DNA of 64,000 bases, taken from the NCBI GenBank assembly GCA_016858145.1, contig JAEHOE010000046.1, positions 310,001 to 374,000 of the forward strand. The letters run 5' to 3'. Each line of letters begins with the position of its first letter. The stretch's first letter is position 1. Both the position numbers and the translations under genes were made by a program. The notes under the pieces were generated by a model. The model saw only the letters and a program-made list of their open reading frames with translations, was not told where the DNA came from and ran no database searches. This stretch comes from Edaphochlamys debaryana (taxonomy: Eukaryota; Chlorophyta; Chlorophyceae; Chlamydomonadales). Shown piece by piece: positions 34,931 through 46,150 of the stretch.

Positions 34931-35233
34931 AGTGCCTGCGCAGCGTCCTGCGCCTGGATGTTTGCACCAATCTTTATTTGACGAAGACATAGAAGGATCG
35001 CTACCAGCGCCTCAGCCGCAGAAAGCTTCGCTGCAGAGCAGCTGTCGACAGCACAAGGCGCACCGGTGCGCAACAACGGTGGTAAAGAACGAAGCTCTAA
35101 GCAGTGCAATCGCAGGCACGGTTCCAGAGCGGACGCTCTCGGACGCCTCGGGTCACATCGCGTGTCGGGCCATTCTCCCGCGCCCCTGGCCGTCGGCACC
35201 CCTCGCCCTCGCGCATCGCCCCTGGCAGCCCCC

Positions 35234-35270
35234 TCGACGCGACCGCTCTCTCATCGCATCCTACTTAAAA
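35234..35270 (+). promoter_or_regulatory. Subfamily-A promoter module, copy 1
   Basis: CGACGCGACCGCTCTCTCAT, CGCA and then TACTTAAAA: the same order as before copies 2 and 3 of the tandem family. The TTAA-containing box is the likely core promoter element. It lies about 0.5 kb before the first copy. Confidence 0.5.
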
Positions 35271-35782
35271 CTCCCCCTCCGCAGTTGTCCACAACTTCCC
35301 CACCCGACCGATGAACACGCATGGCAAGTGAACATCCGACTGACCTTGCAGCTCACGTGTAGCTCTAAAGAGTAGCGCATATGCATGGCAATTTGCCCCT
35401 TACGAAGTTCTAGTCTTCACTCTGACGACGCCGTGAGCCCACGAGCCTGCGCCCCAACGTCTCGCGCCCCGCCGTGCGCGCTCTTCGCCGACGGCGCCCG
35501 ACGATAGCAATCACAGCAAGGTGTGTCAATGTAAGCAGCGATGCAGAGCGGCATTCGCCTTGGCATCGCGCAGCCGGCGCAGACGGGGATGGCCAGCTCG
35601 TGACATGCGACTGCTCGACATGACCCGCGACCCTTGACCCTTCCGGAGCTCCGAACGGTGCCCATGAGCTGACTTGGCCTTCCTCTTCCCGCCTTGTCCC
35701 ACCGCCAGGGTTCCTCCGGTCAGGGTGGTCTGGGACCCCAGGGTGGTGGTGGTGGTCAGGGCCAGCCGCAGCTCATCCGCCG

Positions 35783-38045
35783 ATGCCTTCGACCAGGCGA
35801 GCAGGCGGAGGCCGCGCCCCCGCCGCTTCGATTGTGACGGCACGGAAGCTCGCATTTTCAACAAGGTGGCGGACGCAGTCGCCCCTCGGAGCGACAGCGA
35901 GCCGGTGAGGCTACTCGACGATGCCTTCGTGACGGACGCCTACCACCAAGCTCTAGCTACCCTCGGTGACGCGGCCATCATCAGGAACCCAGGCATTGAG
36001 ACCTACGTAGCACTGCTGCGGCTGTACGCTGGGTTGATGCGGCCTAGCGCCTGTACGGACGCAGCCTCCGGAACCAGCAGCAACGCCGCTCAGGCAGGGG
36101 GTGGCAACAGCTCCAGCCCGCCGGCTGCGGTAATTCGTCGGCGGAGCCGCCTTCTCGCGACCGTGCTTGACGTCGCCCGAAAGGGCTGCCCGTTCCCAAC
36201 CGCCGTGGATGCGCTGTCCACGCTGATCTTCGTGCGGGGCATGCTGGCGGCGCAGCCGCTGCACGCCCTCAGCCACCAGCTGGCGGCAGCGGCCGCCGCC
36301 CTCGAGCCCTGCGGCGACGGCGCTGGCGGCGGGCCTGGCGGTGCTGACGTGGATGCGGCCGCAATCGAGCAGGGCCGTGCTGCCCTCGGGTGCTTCCTCG
36401 AGAACACTTGCACTTTCTACAAAGTGTTTCTCGGTGACGCCGACATTGCCGACCTGGAGTACCCCTCGCCGGTGATGGTGGGGGCGGTGGCGGCGGAGCG
36501 GGATGCGGGCGTGGAGGATCTGGCGCGGGGCCTGGCGGAGAGCTGCGTCCTGGAGCACGCGGCGAGGGTGCTGCTGCTGCTGCAGGCGAGGGGGCCGCAC
36601 GCGGTGCGGCCGCGGGAGGGCATGGACGACACCCTGGCATGGGAGGTCCTCAACCTGCTATACTGGCTCGCCTGGTGGGCGACGGGCCCTCCCTGCATCA
36701 GCCCCACTGCCGCAGCCCTGCTGCACTCCGCGCTAAGCGGCCGCTGCGTGCAGACCGCCGTACTGGTGTACGGCGTGGGCACGCTGCGGCTGGTCGACCG
36801 CGGCCCAACCTACGGCCTCCCGGTGGCGCTGCAGACCGCCGGGCTCGCCGTGTGCGAGCCGGGGCAACGCAGCCCTGGCATCCTCTCCCTCGTGCTCCTC
36901 GCCAGCATTCCCGCCTCCGGTGACCCCCTGGCAATCGCCGGGCCCGGAACGTCTGTGGAGCTTCTCCTGCGCACAAGCCGGGCGGCCCTGGGCTCGGCAG
37001 CCGCAGCCCTGCCCCAAGGCCTGCAGCCGTGGGGCGGTGTTCCGCTGCCAGTCGCTCCCGCGGTGCCGCTGACAAGCTCGCCATCCCTGCTAGGGCTTGC
37101 GCTTTCCACACTCCAAGTAGCCCGGACGCAGCTGCCGGCGCGCGATGCGTCCGCGCGCCAGTCACAGCGGCGGGAGGAGTGGTGGCGGCTGGCGGCGGGG
37201 GCGCTGGCGTACGGCGGCGAGTTCCTGCAGGGCGAGGAGTACGGCACGGATCCAGATGTCGTCGCCTGGGAGCTGTGCCGGCTGGTGACGGAGCCCCTGC
37301 TCCAGCTGTGGCCCAACGGCCGTCGCGGTGAGTTGCTTGGCGACACCACATAGGAAGGGTTCAGGGCGGATTCCCGGGTCGGCCTGGTGCCCTCAATGCG
37401 AGTGTTCGCTTTTCGAGTGCCATCAGGGCCCTCACCTGCGTGGGCTGCTGTGGCAGATGGGTCGGACGCAAGTATGTGTACAAATCGCTGACGTCCCTGC
37501 ACCTTTCCTCTGGCCGTCACCCTCCCCCTACAGACCTGGACGCCCTGCCGGCCGAGCCCCCCACCGAGGTGGCGGCGGCGCTGGCGGGCGGGCTGCCCCA
37601 AGCGGTGATGGCGCTCATGGGCAGCAGCGGCACCGGCGCCCTTTCCGTGGGCTCTCAGCGCGTGGCTTGCGAGCTGCTCAAGGCCTGCTGCAATTCGCTG
37701 TTCCTGACGCCGCTGCTGGTGTACGGCGGCTCAGAGTCGGTGGCGGCCTTCCTCGGAATGCTGGGCTCGGCGCGGCGCGACAGACATGGACAGGCGCGGG
37801 CCCCGCCACCCGCGCCGCAGCAGTGCCCGGCACTCCGGGTCGAGGCTGCCGAGGCTGCCGAGCCCATGCAGCCCCCGGCGGCAGCGGCCGGAGTGGTGGG
37901 GCCATGGGGGATGCGCTGCGGCGCTGCAACGGGGCGGTCCTGGCGGGGGCGGAGGTAAGCCCCAGCGGTCTGGGGGAGGCCGAGCCGGCGCCCCTGCAGC
38001 AGCTAAGGCGGGTGATGGCACGGGCGGGGGAGCCCTGGAGCCGGG
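35783..38045 (+). pseudogene. Tandem family copy 1 (subfamily A), frame broken at both ends
   Basis: The family-type start MPSTRRAGGGRAPAA begins at ATG 35783, but this frame stops after 41 codons. The rest of exon 1 (through 37327) is open in a different frame, which has no ATG near its beginning and an in-frame stop at 35665. It contains the family blocks LHALSHQLAAAAAALEP, VLEHAARVLLLLQARGP, CVQTAVLVYGVGTLRLVD and REEWWRLAAGALAYGGEF. The intron is 37328-37533. Exon 2 starts DLDALPAEPP and stops at 37958. Compared with copy 2, one G is missing from a G-run near 37901; beyond it the expected LAGAEVSPS and PLQQLRRV lie in another frame to about 38045. Two independent breaks make a pseudogene likely. 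An upstream exon supplying another start, or assembly errors in G-runs, remain possible. Confidence 0.65.
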
Positions 38046-38080
38046 TCGACGCCTTGAGTGTCAGGGCTTTACTGCATGCG

Positions 38081-38858
38081 TTGCAACGGTCGCCGTGTGG
38101 GAGGTGTAGCGCAGCAGCTTCGTTGCGTGCAAAAGATTCTGCATCCAGTGTATGTATTTGCCTTTGAGGCCCGTAGTGCGTTTGGCAGGGATTGGTGCTG
38201 TCACGTGGCTGGTGCTGTGGATCAGCGTTCCCTGCTGCTTGGACCACGTTTGGATCGAGAGTGATTTGGAGTGGCCAGTCCTTCCCTGCAGTTAGGTAGC
38301 ATTTTGACAGGAGCTGTGACAGCGCTTGGTGCATACCGGTACCATTGTGCCAGTCATCGGGGTACCGAGAGTGATTGCCATGGTGCAGAGGCAAAGCTGC
38401 AGGGCCTTCCTGTGAATCCTGACGCCTCACTCGCGGGGGGTGCCGCCATGGACGGGACACGACGGGACCTGCAGAGAGTCGGCACACTAGTGGGCAACTC
38501 CGTTGCAGCGCCTGCCATCTTGACATCAATATCAGCATTAGTAGGCCACCCTCGCAGGACGAATCACTGCTGTTCGCTGTCTGGGGGACGGGGCCCTTGG
38601 GGTGGGGGTCGAAGGGGCGGTGGGGGATTACCTGTACAACCGAGTACAACAGGGTACAACCCTGTCGACACGACGACACCTGAGTGCTTCGGTACCAGTA
38701 CTCCCCCGTACAACCTCCTTTCGACACAGAAGTGATTCCAGCCTATGTCAGCGGTGCATAATAGACCCAACCTTGTCGAGCGCCGCATTCCCACAGACAG
38801 CATGATGGTGACCAAAACAGTTGAGGCCAGCGAGGCCAGCTTTGTGCTAGCGCAACAT
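38081..38858 (+). repeat. Segmental duplication, copy without transposon
   Basis: This 3' flank of family copy 1 is closely similar to 46151-47616, the 3' flank of family copy 3, except for a 717-bp insertion there. Shared landmarks include GGACCACGTTTGGATCGAGA, GCATACCGGTACCATTG and GACCCAACCTTGTCGAGC. It has no coding capacity that I recognise. Confidence 0.85.
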
Positions 38859-39215
38859 ATCAATGCAACCCATGGTATCCTCAAAATGGTTGCACACGCA
38901 CAATTGTACTTTCCGCCTGGTCTCAATTAGCAGGCCTGCACAGCGCGATTAACGGCCGCTTGCACCAGTTGCTTGTTGACGGGATGCACCGAAGCATTGC
39001 TGCCAGGGCCTCTGCCGCAGGAAGCTTGGGAGGGCAGCTGTCGATGCGAGGGACAGGTGCCTGCGCTGCGTGCAGCGTTCCACAGAGCGCTCCAGGACGC
39101 CACAGCGGTGACACGGGACCAGACTATAATCGTGACAATGTATTTGCGCCAACGCTAGGTGTGCCCGGGTTGCGGTCATGTCGTGGTCCCGCTCCCCGCC
39201 CGCCCCCTCAAGCCC
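38859..39215. other. Upstream flank of family copy 2
   Basis: 38990-39110 is similar to the flank before copy 1 (about 34980-35100) and more weakly to that before copy 3 (about 42985-43070). It shares GCCGCAGRAAGCTT and nearby strings, so the duplicated unit extends at least 250 bp upstream of the TTAA box. No gene seen. Confidence 0.5.
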
Positions 39216-39253
39216 TTGACACGACCGCTTCCTCATCGCACACGTTATTTAAG
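39216..39253 (+). promoter_or_regulatory. Subfamily-A promoter module, copy 2
   Basis: TTGACACGACCGCTTCCTCA, TCGCA and then GTTATTTAAG. It lies about 430 bp before the start codon. A non-coding leader intron probably follows, since an acceptor CCGCAG|GGCTACC at 39632/39633 is conserved before copy 3. Confidence 0.55.
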
Positions 39254-39686
39254 TCGCCGCCCCCTTCTCTTCCCTTTCATGCAACCTTCCACTCACGATA
39301 AATACACATTAAACAATTCTCCACAAAGCGAAGACCCGCCAAACACCCTCATTACCAGGTGCTCTCCACGACGCCAGTATCCTGCGACTCTTCGCACTCG
39401 GCACATCGACAACGTGCCGCGAACCCAGTGTCAAGAAGGTGGGTTGGTGTGGTCAGCGACACATAGCAGTAGGAGTCCTACCGCTGGTTTGCCCGAAGGC
39501 ATGTCGCGGGCTTGACATGCGACCGCCGGACTTGACCCCGTGACACGACCGCTCAGGGACCTTGCCCCGAGCCCCCGAGCTGTGCGCCTGCGCTGACATT
39601 GATGCCCAATCCCTACTCCTTCCCATCCGCAGGGCTACCTTACCAGCACACGCCCGAGGCGGCAGTAATCAGCCCCAGCTGAAGCA

Positions 39687-41893
39687 ATGCCCTCCCGTAA
39701 GGGCAGGCGGGCAGGCGGCAGTGCCCCCGCCGCCCCCATCCCCACGCCAGCCGAGTGCGTCGCCATGCTCGCGGACGCTCTGGTCCCTCACAACAGCAAC
39801 GTGTCACCGCTTTCGCTGGACGAAATTGACGCTTTGTTCCTGGACGAGGTCTATGGGATGCACCTTCCAGCGTTGGCTGCCGAGCAGGCTCTGGACGTGG
39901 ACGCTCTCTCAGCCGCGCTGCGGCTGCACGCTGGACTGCTACGGCCCTTCTCGAGCTCGGACTCGGCCTCCGCCGGCTTCGACTTCAGCGCTGACGACAC
40001 GGAGTCACGCCGGCCGCTTCTTGACGCCGTGCTCAACATTGTACGCGCCAAGTGCGACCCGGATATGGCCGCCAGCGACGCGCTGACCCTGCTGCGCATC
40101 CTGCGGGCCATGCTGCGCGCGCAGACTCTGCACGCCCTCAGCCGTCAGCTGGCGGCAGCGGCCGCCGCCCTCGAGCCCTACGGCGGCGGTGCTGGCAGTG
40201 GGGCCGGCGATGCCGCCGCGGCTGCCGCCGCAACCGAGCAGGGGCGCGCTGCCCTCGTGGGGTTCTATGAGCACACGGCAATGTTCGTCAGCGGCCTCCT
40301 CCACGGTCTCCCCTTCGCCGGCCTGAGCTGCGACTCACCGGCGCTAGCGGCTGCGGTGGCGGCGGAGCGGGCTGCGGGCGTGGAGGAGCTGGCTCGGGGC
40401 CTGGCGGAGAGTGGCGTCCTGGAGCACGCAGCGAGGGTGCTGCTGCTGCTGCAGGCGAGGGGGCCGCAGGCGGTGCGGCCGCGGGAGGGGGCCGAGAAGA
40501 CCCTCGCATACGAAGTTCTGAACCTGATCGTCCTAGTCTCGGTCTGCGGCGTGATCACGCCCGCTGGCACCTCCTGTGCGACGCTGGAGGTAGGAGAGGA
40601 CTTGCGGATATGCCCGCCCAGCGTCAGCCCCACCTCGTCCAACCAGATGCGCTCAGCGCTCAGCGGTCGCTGCGTGCAGACCGCCGTACTGGTGTACGGC
40701 GTGGGCACGCTGCGGCTGGTCGACCGCGGTTCCACCTACGGCCTGCCGGCGGCGCTGCAGACCGCCGGCCTGGCCATGTGCGAGCCGGGGCAACGCAGCC
40801 CCGAGTCCCTCGCCCTCTTCCTCCACGTCATGCTTGCCGCTTCCGGCAACTCCCTCGATGTGCTTGGGACTGAAGCGTCTCTGGAGCTGGCCCTTCGCAC
40901 ATGCAGTGCGGCGCTGGGTTCGGCAGCAGCAGCCCTGTCCCCAGGCCTGCAGCCGCGGGGCGGTGTCCCGCTGCCAGCCGCTCCCGCGGTGCCGCTGTCA
41001 AGCTTAATCTCTCGGGCTGAGCTCATGTACATAGCCCTAAGCGTGAGCCGAACCCAGCTGCCGGCCCGTGATGCGTCCGCGCGGCAATCACAGCGGCGGG
41101 AGGAGTGGTGGCGGCTGGCGGCGGGGGCGCTGGCGTACGGCGGCGAGTTCCTGCAGTACGAGGGGAGCGGCGCAGGCCCCTTTGCCCAGCTCCTTCGCCA
41201 GCTGGTGACGGTGCCCCTGATCATGCTGTGGCCCGATGGCCGCCTCGGTGAGTTTCTTGGAAACACATCACACACCTTGGCGGCAATACATGGCAAGGAG
41301 TCAGAGCGGATAGTTGCCCGGGCCGGCCTGGTGCCCACAATGGAGCTGTTTGCTATGCGTGCCCTCACCCGCGTTGGCTGTGGCAGATTCCTGATCTTCC
41401 GTCTCTGACGTCCCTGCGCCTTTGCTGCTCTCGTCAACCTTCCCCTACAGATCTGGAGGCTCTGCCGGCGGAGCCCCCGGCCGAGGTAGCGGCGGCGCTG
41501 GCGAGCGGCCTGCCTCAAGCGCTGATGGCGCTCGTGGGCAGCTCCGGCACCGGCACCCTCTCCACGGGCTCTCAGTGCGTGGCTTCCGAGCTGCTCGCCG
41601 CCTGCGATGCGCTGTTCCTGACGCCGCTGCTGGCGTACGGCGACCCGGAGTGGGCGGCGGCCTTCCTCGCAGCGCTGGGCTCGGCGCAGGGCAACGGACC
41701 GGCCCAGGCGCAGGCCCCGCCGCCAACAGCACCGCAGGCGGCTGGAGTGGTGGGGGCCGTGGCGGAGGCGCTGAGGCGCTGCGGCTGGGCGGTCCTGGCG
41801 GGGGCGGAGGTGAGCCCCAGCCGTGTGGGGGAGGACGAGCCGGCGCCCCTGCAGCAGCTGAGGCGGGTGGTGGCGCGGGCGGGGGAGCAGTAG
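39687..41893 (+). CDS. Tandem family copy 2 (subfamily A), unknown function
   Basis: Two coding exons, 39687-41247 and 41451-41893, give 667 residues; the ATG is in the family context ATGCCCTCCCG. I do not recognise a named domain. The protein is Ala/Leu-rich and probably all-helical, with no signal peptide or membrane segment. Conserved blocks in order: a basic start MPSRKGRR; LHALSRQLAAAAAALEP (about 150-165); AAGVEELARGLAESGVLEHA with LLLLQARGPQAVRPREG (about 230-270); SGRCVQTAVLVYGVGTLRLVD and YGLPAALQTAG (about 325-370); REEWWRLAAGALAYGGEF (about 470-487). Exon 2 gives DLEALPAEPPAE, FLTPLLAYGDPEW and PLQQLRRVVA. Between blocks 2 and 3 it has its own Gly/Thr/Val-rich stretch (about 278-312), where the other copies have a helical segment. 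It ends GEQ-stop, just before the WGLP tail seen in copies 3-5. From memory it resembles large uncharacterised families of volvocine algae. Confidence 0.75.
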
Positions 41894-43166
41894 TGGGGCT
41901 GCCTGCCACCGGCGCTTTGAGGGGTGGCTAGGACATCAAGGCAACGTATGCCAACGGCAAGCCGTGCCTGCGACCAGCTCGTTGGCCGTGTGAGAGGCTT
42001 ACCAATGTGGCGACCCTGCCTTAGGCAGAGGGTCAGGGGGGGTACGTCGGAGCCAGAACTTGCACAAGGACCCGTAGCGAACGTTGAAGGGGCTTTTGCT
42101 GCTCCATGCCGTTGTGGGAAGAAGTCCGTGTCCCCTGTTGTGAGGATTACCATGGTTACTTGCGTGAGGGTAGGGTGGCGACGGTTGCTTTACATGTTTC
42201 CCTGCCCTGAGGTGGCATGTGCGTCATAGTTTACTGGCGGCAAGCGTTCACGTATTGCCTCCGTGTATTAGGCCGCAAGTATTGCCTCCGTCAAGCTTGC
42301 TTGTAGGATAAGTCGTATCATATTTTTGGGCTGAGCCGCCGCCGTCAGGCTCTGCGGCGAAGCCCCCCAGGAGCACCCCGCGTCGGCGTGCGTGCCTGTG
42401 TGCAAGCTTAAGTTTCGTTGTCTGTATCATATGTAGGTGAGGGCAGGGAAGCTTATCGACCACGCACGGGACTCAGTCCTTTTCCTGCCTTCGGGCAGCC
42501 ACCCTTGTCGACGCATTGGTGAGCGATGGGACTATCATGCAATCATCAGGGAGCATTGGGAAGCAGTAGGGAGTACTTGGGCCCTGCAAACGATAGTCCA
42601 CTTGTCGTGGTGACTGGTGAGCTTCCAATGCGCTTATTCATACGGCTACATAGATGTACTTAGCAAAGCGAGGCCGGTGTCCTGCGTGAGCCTTCGGGCT
42701 TAATCCCTGTTGCTTCACGCCCCACACAGCGACACACAGCGGCCTTTGCCGTCCTCTCCAGGGGCGCAAGGGGCGTTGAGGCTGAGCCCCCAGCTGGGAC
42801 AGTGTAATGCACCCATATCCTTTCCCGCCTCTACGCTCAGCCCACCTGCGTTGCCCTCACCGACGGTTTGATCACCGCTGACCCCGGTCCCAGCCAGGAC
42901 CCGGGGTCCCAGCCCCAGGCGCTCGAGGTGCTGATCATCACTTTACTACAACACATTAGAAGCACTTAACGCATGCAAAAGCGCCAAGGGCGGCAGGAAG
43001 CTTGGTCGCAGAACAGCTGTCCTTGCGCGGACAGCGACAGCTCTGTCTGCAGCACAAGGCAGTCCCAGTAATGACACCGGACAAAACTTTTAGGAGTGCC
43101 GAGATAAGCACTTGTGGCAAGCGGTGCCTGCGAGTTGCAGCGGGGTCACGTCGCGTGCCGCTCAGC
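41894..43166. other. Intergenic region between copies 2 and 3
   Basis: No gene seen. It holds a mobile-element tail (listed separately). 42985-43160 is similar to the flanks before copies 1 and 2. Base composition falls noticeably in 42200-42700. Confidence 0.5.
42425..42515 (-). mobile_element. LINE 3'-tail fragment
   Basis: GGGACTCAGTCCTTTTCCTG, then CCTTCGGGCAGCCACCCTTGTC, matches the tail beside the LINE remnant at 26773-26818. Both also share ATCGACCACG upstream. A 5-bp stem with a TTCG loop (CTGCC-TTCG-GGCAG) is conserved. No coding part remains. Confidence 0.6.
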
Positions 43167-43202
43167 TTGACGCGACCGCTCCCTCATCGCAAGCTACTTA
43201 AG
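43167..43202 (+). promoter_or_regulatory. Subfamily-A promoter module, copy 3
   Basis: TTGACGCGACCGCTCCCTCA, TCGCAAG and then CTACTTAAGG. The leader acceptor TTTGCACAG|GGCTGCC at 43683/43684 and the shared stretch GAGCCCCCGAGCTGTGCGCC before it match copy 2. Confidence 0.55.
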
Positions 43203-43737
43203 GACCCTCCGGGAGGATGCCTTGCACACGCACTATATCCCGCACAATAGTGATTAATTGTTCACCTTTACGCCCAACTCCAGTGCCTGGGCACAAGTGC
43301 CGAACACCCGGTTGACGACGGTCGGCCTCCCTTACAGTGCGCGTTCAGCCTCAGCTCATAGTGCATCTCCTACGCACTGCGGTCCGCTCAGACGGCGCCG
43401 TAGACCCCAACGATCCCTCGGTCCATCCAGCATCTTGCCCCACCTACCGCGTGCTTGAACGACGGCCAACGACACCCGTAACATTAAGGTGGGTCGTTGT
43501 GCGCAGCAGCACACAGCGGTGGCACTCGCTACTCGGAGCAACGCTGGTTCGCCCCACCGCATGTCGCGAGCCGACATGCGACCGCACGGGGTGACCCCGT
43601 GACACTCCGTGACCTTGCCCCGAGCCCCCGAGCTGTGCGCCTGCGCTGACCTTTATGCCCAACCCCTCCCCTCCTTTGCACAGGGCTGCCTTACCAGCAC
43701 ACGCCCGAGGCGGCAGTAGCGTGCTCCAGCTCATCCC

Positions 43738-45989
43738 ATGCCCTCCCGCAAGGACAGGCGGCGGGCAGGCCGCCGTGCCCCCGCCGCCCAACACTATACG
43801 GCACAGGAAGTTGAGTTGATCGCCACGCTGGCGGAAGCGCTGATCTGCGGAGACGATGCGGCCGAGGGTGACGATATGTCCAGTATGGAGGCCTGCCTCC
43901 AGGCTCTACTCTTTGGTAAGCCTGGTCACCCGCTCAGGGCCAAGGCCCCCGAGGCCGCAGCAAGCAGCGAGATTCCTCTCGTAGCGGCGCTGAGGCAGTA
44001 CGCGACGCTGGTCCGTACTAGCGCGGACGCCGCTCAGGCAGGCGCTGGCTGCAGCCGCCCGGGTCTGCAGGGGCCATTTCGCCGGCGGGGCAGCCTTCAA
44101 ACAGCCGTGCTCAACCTCATCCGCAAGACATCCTCGTCCAAGACCCCCGCCGGCACCGCGCTGCGGCTGCTGCGCTTCGTGCGGGGCATGCTGGCGGCGC
44201 AGCCGCTGCACGCCCTCAGCCACCAGCTGGCGGCAGCGGCCGCCGCCCTCGAGCCCTGCGGCGACGGCGCTGGCGGCGGGCCTGGCGGTGCTGACGTGGA
44301 TGCGGCCGCCGTCCAGCAGGGCCGTACGGCCCTCGGGTGCTTCCTCGAGAGCGCTCTCATGTTCTACGAGCTCCTTCTCCGTGACTCCAACATGTACGAC
44401 GATCTGAGCCGCACCTCGCTGGCGGCTGAGGTGGCGGCGGAGCGGGCTGCGGGCGTGGAGGAGCTGGCTCGGGGCCTGGCGGAGAGTGGCGTCCTGGAGC
44501 ACGCAGCGAGGGTGCTGCTGCTGCTGCAGGCGAGGGGGCCGCAGGCGGTGCGGCCGCGGGAGGGGGCCGAGCCTACTCTGGCGTGGGAGGTTCTCGAGCT
44601 GCTGCACTGGTTGGCGGGGTGCTCGGTGGGCTCTCCCTGCGTCAGACCTACCGCCGCTGCCCTTCTGTACTCGGCGCTCAGCGGCCGCTGCGTGCAGACG
44701 GCCGTACTGATGTACGGCATGGGCACACTGCGGTTGGTCGACGGCGGCCCTGCCTACGGCCTGCCGGCGGCGCTGCAGACCGCCGGGCTCGCCGTGTGCG
44801 AGCCGGGGCAACGCAGCCCTGGCATCCTCTCCCTCGTGCTCCTCGCCAGCATTCCCGCCTCCGGTGACCCCCTGGCAATCGCCGGGCCCGGCACGTCTGT
44901 GGAGCTCCTCCTGCGCACAAGCCGGGCGGCCTTGGGCTCGGCAGCCGCAGCCCTGCCCCAAGGCCTGCAGCCGAGGGGCGGTGTCCCGCTGCCAGTCGCT
45001 CCCGCGGCGCCGCTGTCAAGCTCGCCATGCCTGCTGCTCGGGCTTGCGCTTTCCACACTCCAAGTAGCCCGGACGCAGCTGCCGGCTTGCGATGCGTCCG
45101 CGCGCCAGTCACAGCGGCGGGAGGAGTGGTGGCGGCTGGCGGCGGGGGCGCTGGCGTACGGCGGCGACTTCCTGCAGGACGACGAGTACGGCACGGACGC
45201 ACAGGCCGTAGCCTGTGAGCTGTGCCAGCTGGTGGCGGAGCCCCTGCACCAGCTGTGGCCCGACGGCCGTATGGGTGAGTTGCTCACCGGCATGACATGA
45301 GAAGGGGTCAGGGCGCGTTGTTTCCCGGGTCGGCTGGGTGCCCACAATGCGATTGTCTGCCTACACGCGCCGTCAGCGCCATCACCCGGGTGGGCTGCGG
45401 CAGATCGGTCGGACGCAAGTATGTGTACTTGTCTCTGCCCCTCCAGACCTGGACTGTGGCACGTGCCAGTCGCCGCAACACGGGCAATGTGGGAGCCATA
45501 CCCTATTTCTGACGTCCCTGCTCTTCATCACCCTGCCCTCCAGACCTAAACGCTCTGTCGGCAGAGCCACCGGCCGAGGTGGCAGCAGCGCTGGCGGGCG
45601 GGCTGCCCCAAGCGCTGATGGCGTTGGTGGGTGGCGCCGGCACCGGCACCCTCTCCGCGGGCTCTCAGTGCGTGGCTTCCGAGCTGCTCGAGACCTGCGA
45701 TACGCAGTTCCTGACGCCGCTGCTGGCGTACGGCGACCCGGAGTGGGCGGCGGCCTTTTTCGCAGCGCTGGGCTCGGCGGAGGGCGACGAGCTGGAACAG
45801 GCGCAGGCCCCGCCGCCGCCGTCAGCACAGGCGGCGGGTGGAGTGGTGGGGGCCGCGGCGGAGGCGCCGCAGCGCTGCGGCGGGGTTTTCCCCACTCGGC
45901 TGGGGGCGACGGAGCCGCCGCCCCTGCAGCAGCTGAAGCGGGTGGTGGCACAGGCGGTCGAGCTGTGGGGCCTGCCGCCGGCGCCTTGA
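43738..45989 (+). CDS. Tandem family copy 3 (subfamily A), unknown function
   Basis: Exons 43738-45274 and 45544-45989 give 660 residues with an intact frame, making this the best-preserved subfamily-A gene. It starts MPSRKDRRRAGRRAPAA. The middle of exon 1, from the LHALSHQLAAA block on, is nearly identical in DNA to copy 1 (for example RTSRAALGSAAAALPQGLQP), whereas the first 130 codons differ. This suggests recent duplication or gene conversion between copies 1 and 3. Exon 2 (DLNALSAEPPAE, FLTPLLAYGDPEW) is shorter than in copy 2 around APQRCGGVFPTRL and ends ELWGLPPAP. The 269-bp intron carries a second, decoy-like acceptor near 45446. Confidence 0.78.
45440..45560 (+). repeat. Duplicated splice acceptor and exon head in copy 3
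   Basis: CCCCTCCAGACCTGGAC at about 45440-45456 repeats the acceptor and first codons used by the family (CTCCAG|ACCTGGACGCC in copy 4). The in-frame acceptor lies 97 bp downstream at 45541-45543 (CTCCAG|ACCTAAAC). Use of the upstream site would shift the frame. Confidence 0.65.
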
Positions 45990-46150
45990 GGTGTGGCTCA
46001 GGGTGGCTAGGGCATGGAAGCAGTATTGAGGTACTGAGGAGAGAGAGGGGGCACACCGGCTGAGGGGGGTGGGGGCGCATTGAGGCATACATGCGAGCTG
46101 GTACCTGCACGTTACGGCATTGACGGAGACATTTAAGCAGCGAGCCGGTA

